A stretch of 64,000 bases of DNA. Origin: Litsea cubeba. Its lineage: Eukaryota > Streptophyta > Magnoliopsida > Laurales > Lauraceae. The stretch covers positions 15,530,211-15,594,210 of the forward strand of contig CM022944.1 of NCBI GenBank assembly GCA_012931725.1, in the 5' to 3' direction. Both the position numbers and the translations under genes were made by a program. Position 1 is the first letter of the stretch. Each line of letters opens with the position of its first letter. Below are positions 53,903-64,000 of this stretch, piece by piece. The notes below the pieces were generated by a model. That model did not search any database. It was not told where the DNA came from and worked only from the letters and a program-made list of their open reading frames with translations.

Positions 53903-56330
53903 ATTCAAATAAACTTCTCTCATTCCATTGAGGTTTGGATGGCGTTAGAGTTCCAGAACGACAAAGTGGTCTTCATGAAGTTTTTAGACTTTTCAGAAAG
54001 GTCTCGTTTGTAAAAATTCAAGTTCGTTTGAGCCTCCAAGCGTTGCTTCAAAATAAGGCCGGAAAAACCGATCCAAAATTCCTGTTTTTACCAGTAAAGT
54101 TCAATGAGCCATAACTTGAGTTTCCGAAGTTCAAATCGGGTGATTCAAGACCCTAGAATCATCTACACATCTAGGGCTACAACTTTCATGAAGAGACCAA
54201 GTCAAGATTCCACCGTTATGTCATAGAAAAATACCTCACAAGTTGGACACAAACTCAGATAAATTTGTCTGAGTTTTATCAGAAATTCAGATAAATTTGT
54301 CAAATGAACTTCTCTCATTCCATTGAGGTTTGGATAGCGTTAGAGTTTCAAAACGACAAAGTGGTCTTCATGAAGTTTTTAGAGGACGTCTTAAGCTTTT
54401 CAGAAAGGTCTCGTTTGCAAAAATTCAAGTTCGTTTGGGCCTCCAAGCATTGCTTCAAAATAAGGCCGGAAAAACCGATCCAAAATTCCTGTTTTTACCA
54501 GTAAACTTCAATGAGCCATAACTTGAGTTTCCGAAGTCCAAATCGGGTGACTCAAAATCCTAAAATCATCTACACATCTAGGGCTACAACTTTCATGAAG
54601 AGACCAAGTCAAGATTCCACCGTTATGTCATAGAAAAATACCTCACAAGTTGGACACAAACTCAAATAAATTTGTCTGAGTTTTATCAGAAATACAGATA
54701 AATTTGTCAAATGAACTTCTCTCATTCCATTGAGGTTTGGATAGCGTTAGAGTTTCAGAACGACAAAGTGGTCTTCATGAAGTTTTTAGAGGACGTCTTA
54801 AGTTTTTCAGAAAGGTCTCGTTTGCAAAAATTCAAGTTAGTTTGGGCCTCCAAGTGTTGCCTCAAAATAAGGCCGGAAAAACCGATCCAAAATTTCTATT
54901 TTTACCAGTAAACTTCAATGAGCCATAACTTGAGTTTCCGAAGTCCAAATCGGGTGATTCAAAACCCTAGAATCATCTACACATCTAGGGCTACAACTTT
55001 CATGAAGAGACCAAGTCAAGATTCCACCGTTATGTTATAGAAAAATACCTCACAAGTTGGACACAAACTCAGATAAATTTGTCTGAGTTTTATCAGAAAT
55101 TCAGATAAATTTGTCAAATGAACTTCTCTCATTCCATTGAGGTTTGGATAGCGTTAGAGTTTCAGAACGACAAAGTGGTCTTCATGAAGTTTTTAGAGGA
55201 CGTCTTAAGCTTTTCAGAAAGGTCTCGTTTGCAAAAATTCAAGTTAGTTTGGGCCTCCAAGCGTTGCTTCAAAATAAGGCCGGAAAAATCGATCCAAAAT
55301 TCCTGTTTTTACCAGTAAATTTCAATGAGCCATAACTTGAGTTTCCGAAGTCCAAATCGGGTGATTCAAAGCCCTAAAATCATCTACACATCTAGGGCTA
55401 CAACTTTCATGAAGAGACCAAGTCAAGATTCCATCGTTATGTCATAGAAAAATACCTCACAATTTGGACACAAACTCAGATAAATTTGTCTGAGTTTTAT
55501 CAGAAATTCAGATAAATTTGTCAAATGAACTTCTCTCATTCCATTGAGGTTTGGATAGCGTTAGAGTTTCAGAACGACAAAGTGGTCTTCATGAAGTTTT
55601 TAGAGGACGTCTTAAGCTTTTCAGAAAGGTCTCGTTTGCAAAAATTCAAGTTAGTTTGGGCCTCCAAGCGTTGCTTCAAAATAAGGCCGGAAAAACCGAT
55701 CCAAAATTTCTATTTTTACCAGTAAACTTCAATGAGCCATAACTTGAGTTTCCGAAGTCCAAATCGGGTGATTCAAAACCCTAGAATCAACAACTTTCAT
55801 GAAGAGACCAAGTCAAGATTCCACTGTTATGTCATAGAAAAATACCTCACAAGTTGGACACAAACTCAGATAAATTTGTCTGAGTTTTATCAGAAATTCA
55901 GATAAATTTGTCAAATAAACTTCTCTCATTCCATTGAGGTTTGGATAGCGTTAGAGTTTCAGAACGACAAAGTGGTCTTCATGAAGTTTTTAGAGGATGT
56001 CTTAAGCTTTTCAGAAAGGTCTCGTTTGCAAAAATTCAAGTTCGTTTGGGCCTCCAAGCGGTGCTTCAAAATAAGGCCGGAAAAACCGATCCAAAATTCC
56101 TATTTTTACCAGTAAACTTCAATGAGCCATAACTTGAGCTTCCGAAGTCCAAATCGGGTGATTCAAAACCCTAGAATCATCTACACATCTAGGGCTACAA
56201 CTTTCATGAAGAGACCAAGTCAAGATTCCATGGTTATGTCATAGAAAAATACCTCACAATTTGGACACAAACTCGGATAAATTTGTCTGAGTTTTATCAG
56301 AAATTCAGATAAATTTGTCTGAGTACAGAG
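53903..56330. repeat. ~407-bp tandem array, six copies
   Basis: The phase marker 'cttctctcattccattgagg' occurs at 53914, 54309, 54716, 55123, 55530 and 55920, spacing 395, 407, 407, 407 and 390. Copy 1 lacks ~11 bases (gaggacgtctta region) and copy 5 lacks 17 (tctacacatctagggct region). Within each unit 'cagataaatttgtc' appears twice. Small open frames repeat in every unit but reset each period. It is a young satellite-like block inside the intron. Confidence 0.95.
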
Positions 56331-58835
<2,505 letters not shown>

Positions 58836-61140
58836 TGTTGACACCAAAAATGTCACTTTGCCTCATCAAGATCCAAAGAGCTACATGAAGTCGCAACCTG
58901 CCATAAATAGGCAATGCTGCTTCCAAAAATCAAATCTTGTCAGAATCAAACAAAAACTGCAAGATTCTTCTAGACAGCCAATAGAGGAGTACACAAGAAG
59001 TTTCAGGCCATTTCAAAATCATTTGGCCTAACTTCGCTTCTCCGATAGCCAAATCAGGCCTCTCGGCGGCAAAGCTCTCCGGGACCATGGTTTCCAAGAC
59101 AGAACCTATGGATCATCTTAAAATGACTCCAATAGGTTCCCTGTCAAATTTCAAGTCAATCGGACATCGGTTGACCACACATCAAACCGCGACATCTTCA
59201 TCGCGACAAAAAGCAAGTCTACAGGTGATAGGACCCCAAACGGCTTCAAAACTCAAACAAAAGCCTATGGTTGGTCTTATTTATTGCTCAGGAGGCTTCA
59301 CACCAAATTTCAGGTCATTCCGACATCGTTTGACCCAGTTTCAGCTTCTGACGGAAAATCGGCAGCTCTTCGCGACAAAGTCTTCGGCTTTCTCAGGAAA
59401 TTGGAAACTTTGCAAAATAAAATGCAAGGATTCTCATCAGGTTTCCTACAAGAAATTAGGCCAATAAATGGTCAAAATGTCAAGGAAAAGTACAGAAGAA
59501 AAAGAATCAGAAAAAAGCAAAAACGGACGCAAAACGGGACACGAAAGGGGGAAAACCCCCCCAGGGTCGCAGCCCCCTGCGACCCTGGGCCAGGGTCGCC
59601 GGCGACCATGGACCCCGGGGTCGCCGGGAAAGCCCCGGAAACCCCGGTTTTCGCCGTTTTTTCGCGATTCGAAGGGCCCAGCCTCTGGTACTTTCCAAAA
59701 TTCATGCTTTTGAGACACCAAGTCCTCTGACATCCGTCCAAAACATGGGTAAATCATCAAGAGTATCGAAGACAGTATTGATCGCCACCCGGTCAACCAA
59801 AAAAAAAGTGTGCTTTCCACCCGACCGATCGAGAAATCGACAGGACAGATGGCACCGACCCGCTGTTGGCAACAAACACCTGAAATTACATGGTCATCTG
59901 ATGTCGATCTACATGAAGATCCATCAATGATCATCGACAGAAGAATTCCAAAAGACGTGGCACGGCCCGCGACTCTTCAGCTGCTCGGCGACCACTTAAT
60001 GCGATTAATTGACTAGCTTTATTACAGTCATTAATCCATTTCTTTGGACGGCCCAATCAGAAGCAAGCATTCGGGAGTTACAAGTCAAGAGATTCATGGC
60101 ATTTAACTCATGAAACTCCTCCCATCATGGCGATTAAAGGCGATTAAATGCCCTCAATCTCCTCCGGCCAATCAGAAGCCAAGAAAAAGGAGTTACAAAA
60201 TAAACAATTCAATTTTGTAACTCCTCCCATTATGTGGCTTAATGACAATAAAAGCTCATAAACCCACCTAAAAGGCTACCTAAAAGCCTATAAATAGGAG
60301 GGCTCTCCAAGAAGAAAACACACACAACGAACATCAACAGACAGCAGTCAGAAATCCAGAGAAAAGAAAAAGAGAGAAAACTCTGCGGAAGTTCTACACC
60401 GGCCACCGCAACGAGGTGACAAAAGTCCCTTGGGGGGTACCCCCCCCCCCCCCAAGGTCCTTGCCTTCTCCTCCTGCCTCCAATGGCTTAGATATGGCTT
60501 TTCAGCCCGTCTACTCGGCTTTTTATTGGACATAGGACCTTCCTTTGGTCTTTGTCCTCTAAAAACCCGAGGTTATAGCCAAGCCAAGCGAATCAAATAG
60601 CATCCTCTGTTCTCATCTGCATGGATGATGGCGAAGCCCACATATGGCTTGCGACCGTCAATCTAAACGAGTCCCCCACAATTTCCTGAGAAGTTAGATC
60701 CTCCTTTTCTTGCTTTTCATTGTAGTTTGTATTTTTTAAAAGAGACAAAAATCACAACTCTTGTCTTTCATTATTGATAAGAATTGTAAATCGGCTATAA
60801 ACGCCAAAAATCGGCTATAAACGCCAAAAATCGGCTATAAATGCCAAAATCGGCTATAAATGCCAAAAAAATCGCCTTTCACGGCAAACCAGAAAATGTC
60901 TCTTTTCTTAAATATATGTGCAATGGAAAACTTGAAAGAAGTTGATTTCCTTTTTACTTGCGAAGGTTGATCTCCGGATCACCACTTGCAATTCCAAGTA
61001 AAAATAGAAAATCTGGCACACCCACAAAAAAAAAAGAAATGTTGATGCACGCCCCTGCCCCCCGGTTACGAAAGGGTCGGACCCGACGGACTCCCACGTC
61101 CGCCGACCTCGGTAGAACCAAGCAGGAGCGCGGTCCATCA
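58836..61140 (+). repeat. 5' LTR of element F
   Basis: 2305 bases, TGTTGACACC...GGTCCATCA. About 250-290 bases shorter than the other copies owing to a deletion at about 59045, between two 'ctctcggcggcaaa' repeats in U3. It carries four copies of 'atcggctataaa(c/t)gcc' near 60790-60870. Confidence 0.93.
60289..60296 (+). promoter_or_regulatory. LTR TATA box of element F
   Basis: TATAAATA in gccTATAAATAggag. RNA start is expected roughly 30 bases downstream, near 60325. Confidence 0.78.
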
Positions 61141-62773
61141 AGCTGGCATCACCCGGTGGGACTCGTTTATTTGAGAACACGATGCTAGAAATGAAATATT
61201 TGCATATCATATATTTTGCTCTATGCTTATATTTCTTTTCTCGATTCCTTGGCTACTATTGGTGGCCCATGTTGAATTCCGCAAAAAAAAAAAATGAGAT
61301 GAGATTTTTTGTTTGGAAATTTCTAATTCTTTGAATTTATTTCCATTCTTTCTCTTTTCAAAAAAAAAAATAAAAATAAAAAAACAAAAAATTTAGATTT
61401 CTCAATTTTGATTCAAAATTGAGAAACCTTGATCCGTTCCTATCGTTCATTGCGCTTGCAGAAATGTTGAGCCTGTTCGATTAAGGTTTTGGGCCATGGT
61501 TTCTCTTCGATGAGTTCATTAAAAATAAAAAATCTATATATATATAAAAAAAAACCAAAAAAAATTTAGATTTCTCAATTTGGATTCAAAATTGAGAAAC
61601 CTTGATCCGTTCCTATCGTTCATCGCGCTTGCAGAAATGTTGAGCCTGTTCGACTAAGGTTTGGGCCATGGTTTCTCTTCGATGAATTCATAAAATGAAA
61701 AAAAAAAAAAAAAGAGACATAGACCACTAAGGTTAAACCACTGTGTTCTTTGATCTTGGTTGATTCAAAGAAAAGCCTTGTCCAGAGTGTGGAGACAGCT
61801 TGACTGTTCTAGGCAAGGGTCCTCCAAACGGGTTCATTAAGTAATCCTACCCTTACCTGGGGGCAATTCTATCAATCAAGATTTCATAAGACCGGGTTAG
61901 GAGGCCTATGTGTACTCTCTCGTCTTTTAAATAAATTTTTTTCAAAAATAAAATTTTTAAAAATAAAAAATAAAAAAAAAAAAAAAAAATTCAAAAAAAA
62001 AAAATTCTTAAAATAAAAAAAAATAAAAAAAAAGATTTTTTAAAAAAAAAAAAAAAAAATCTTCAAAAAAAAAAAAAAAAAAAAAAAAAACTTCCGTCAT
62101 TTTGGGTTTAGATTGGAGAAATCTTGGTCTTCTTCTTTCTGAGCACTGGCGCTCGCGGAAATCGCTGAGCCCGTGTTCAGATTGGAGTGCCTTTTGCTCT
62201 CTTTGATGAACCCGATATTGGCCTTTCAAAAAAAAAAAAAAAACTCGTCATTTTTAGATTCAGATCCGAGAAATCATGGTTCATTTCTTTCTGAGCACTG
62301 GCGCTCGCGGAAATCGCTGAGCCCGTGTTCAGATTGGAATACCATATGCTCTCTTTGATGAATCCAATCTTGACCTTTCAAAACAGAGAATCTCATCTCA
62401 TAGATGCGGTCTCAAAACATTTGTGTCTAGCGGTACTAGTACGCCCTTTCAGGGTCTACTGTATTGCGACCGGCACATCTGTAACTCCAACTTTATATTC
62501 TTCTTACTTCGAGCAAGCTCTGCTTCTCGATAAGTCGAATTTAAGTTCACAATTGCTTCTAGCAGTCACTGGGATGCCCATTCTGGGCTTACCATACCTG
62601 CGATCAGAACAATTGTACCCTCTATGGCATTTTGCCTTCCTCATATTGTTTGGGTCATCTACCTCGAGCAATTTGAAAAGACGAAACCATAGAACTTCCC
62701 ATTTATGATCATTATATTCTTGTGATTACTAATGGATGTGGTCTTGTTTCAGAAATTTTCGAAAAAACTAACA
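61141..62773 (+). other. Leader of element F
   Basis: Same duplicated blocks as in B in reverse order of coordinates: 'gaaaccttgatccgttcctatcgttcat' at about 61423 and 61597; 'tctgagcactggcgctcgcggaaatcgctgagccc' at about 62137 and 62290. Long A-runs lie between (61925-62090). The primer-site candidate TGGCATCACCCGGTGGGA is at 61144-61161. Confidence 0.75.
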
Positions 62774-64000
62774 ATGGCAGCTTCACTAACCATTACTTTC
62801 GACGAAAGCAAGCACCAACTCATGCTTCAACAGAAGCAAACCACGCGCACCTACAAGCGCCCATCAGCTGCCGAAAGTGTCAACTCCCTCGGCAACTCTC
62901 TGAACTCCGGGTCGACCTCGACTCCCCGGACTATCATCTTCGGGACACTGGGACCATTCCCACTTCCTGAGGAACAAACTGCTCCCTCCAAGAAGCAGAA
63001 ACTCGCCTCTCAACGTGTCACTACCGTGACACCAAAGGCGAGCACTAGAAGGCCTGAAGCCCGTGGCAGCCCCACGAAGCCTCAACCTACAAACAACCAG
63101 GTTTACTCCAAGACTTGGTCCCCAAGACCTTCACCCAAAACAGAGAAGGTCCCAAACATCCACTAAGCCAGCATACCTGGCCCCACTCAAAGAGAACCAG
63201 TTCTATCCTCTTGCTTACATGAAAGAGGAGAGACCCATCTCCAACCCGACTTCAAAGTCAACCCAGCATGAGCCGGCTTGTTCCTACAAGCCCAAAATCA
63301 GATCATGCATCACAAGGCCTCCACAAGCACCTGCTAAGGCCTACAAATCTGCAGTTCGACCCTTCATCTCTACAGGGGCCGAACTTCACAAATTCAAAGC
63401 TTCGCTGCAACAGGCGAAGGACAGGGTTCGCATCCTGTCCTTGCCCAGTTACAAAGAAGACAGGCTCGGCTGCTGCGCCCGAGGGAGCACATCCTTCATT
63501 GTCAAAGCCCAGTCAGAGCTGACCGAAGCTCAAATTGCTCGTCGTATACGCCGCCGCGCGTCATACCGGCAAAAGAGACTACAGAAGCAAAGGACCCAGC
63601 CTCCCACACTTCAAGTCTCTCCCAAATGGGTCGAAAAAGAAAGACCCAACCAAGTTGCTGCCGTCCATATGGTTGGAAAAACCAGAAGGCGCCAAAAATC
63701 AGCAACAAAAATCCATGTCCGACGTCCGATGACCCGCAGCGTCTCCAGGACAAGAAGACATTCAGAAGAATCCCCTGCTCCTTCAAGCAAAGGACAGCAG
63801 AGTGATCCTTCCTCAAGCTCTTCTTCAAAAAGAATGAGCCCCAGCTCAGTCACCAGGACAGTTTCTTCGTTCGAATCACGAAGGATGAATGTCTTGGCTA
63901 CAAATTCTGAGCCACCACCCCGCAATCCACCTCCAGAAGATGCGATCACCCGCATCCAACAGTTGGAACAGGGCCAGCAGAGGATTGAAACTCTGATGGA
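62774..64000 (+). pseudogene. Gag of element F (partial at window edge)
   Basis: ATG at 62774 (MAASLTITFDESKHQLMLQQ). It follows the gag of B closely, but one extra C in 'ttcacccaaaacag' near 63137 shifts the frame, giving a stop at 63166. The other frame then continues open to the end (ARRIRRRASYR, then the Ser-rich region). Where B has a TAA, F has His (ELHKFKASLQ near 63385). The two copies are thus broken at different places. Confidence 0.88.

Larger units (their letters stand above)
58836..64000 (+). mobile_element. Tat element F, same family as B, forward strand, truncated by window edge
   Basis: 5' LTR 58836-61140, primer-site candidate at 61144, leader, then gag. It is inserted in the LTR of E; the preceding five bases are TCGGC (candidate duplication, partner outside). 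Orientation is opposite to B. pol, the antisense gene and the 3' LTR lie beyond the window. Confidence 0.9.

Noticed and set aside
54304..56132. Repeated 63-66-codon frames such as the one starting MNFSHSIEVW
   Set aside because: They restart in each 407-bp unit and follow the repeat period; no family resemblance.

Overview
The window is nuclear DNA from a flowering plant. It has GT-AG introns, a class III peroxidase gene remnant, and Ty1/copia, Ty3/gypsy (Tat-lineage) and hAT elements whose relatives are typical of angiosperm genomes. I cannot name the species. Almost all of the 64 kb is transposable-element DNA inserted into, or abutting, one broken host gene.

Layout from left to right. 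1-1956 is a fragment of the antisense plant-mobile-domain (PMD) gene of a large Tat retrotransposon, joined to an LTR scrap (1957-2058). 2059-2810 holds nothing I recognise. 2811-6725 is a decayed hAT transposon: a palindromic repeat zone, a 5' UTR intron with ~308-bp tandem repeats, and a BED/hAT transposase. It is cut at 6726 by a Tat LTR with adjoining 3' UTR (6726-10338). That fragment abuts a 5'-truncated, gag-only LTR element (10339-13520). After an unrecognised stretch comes a complete 12.4-kb Tat-type element C (14189-26586, target-site duplication ATTTC). C carries gag-pol on + and a spliced antisense gene on - related to the 'putative gypsy type transposon' (Transposase_28) family.

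Directly downstream of C lie the TATA box (26690) and exon 1 (26761-26980) of a class III peroxidase pseudogene. Its exon 2 appears 30.6 kb later, at 57612-57741. Intron 1 contains a copia element (27011-51348, TSD TGCTT). Inside that copia's polyprotein sits a 20.2-kb Tat element B in reverse orientation (30664-50833, TSD ATGGT). The intron also holds a six-copy ~407-bp tandem array (53903-56330). Exon 2 is cut by the LTR of another element E (57742), which is itself interrupted by a forward Tat element F (58836 to beyond the window edge), of the same family as B.

The most interesting system is the accessory gene carried by these Tat elements. Two different families (B and C) each carry, between pol and the 3' LTR, a multi-exon gene on the strand opposite gag-pol. 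Each gene has its own TATA box, regular splice signals and a coiled-coil C-terminus, but a different N-terminal domain (PMD in B, Transposase_28-like in C). Extra ORFs in Tat elements are known in outline. The private promoter, the symmetric exons and the parallel architecture are read directly here. Nearly every coding region in the window carries stops or frameshifts, so this is a graveyard from which the architecture, rather than current activity, can be read.
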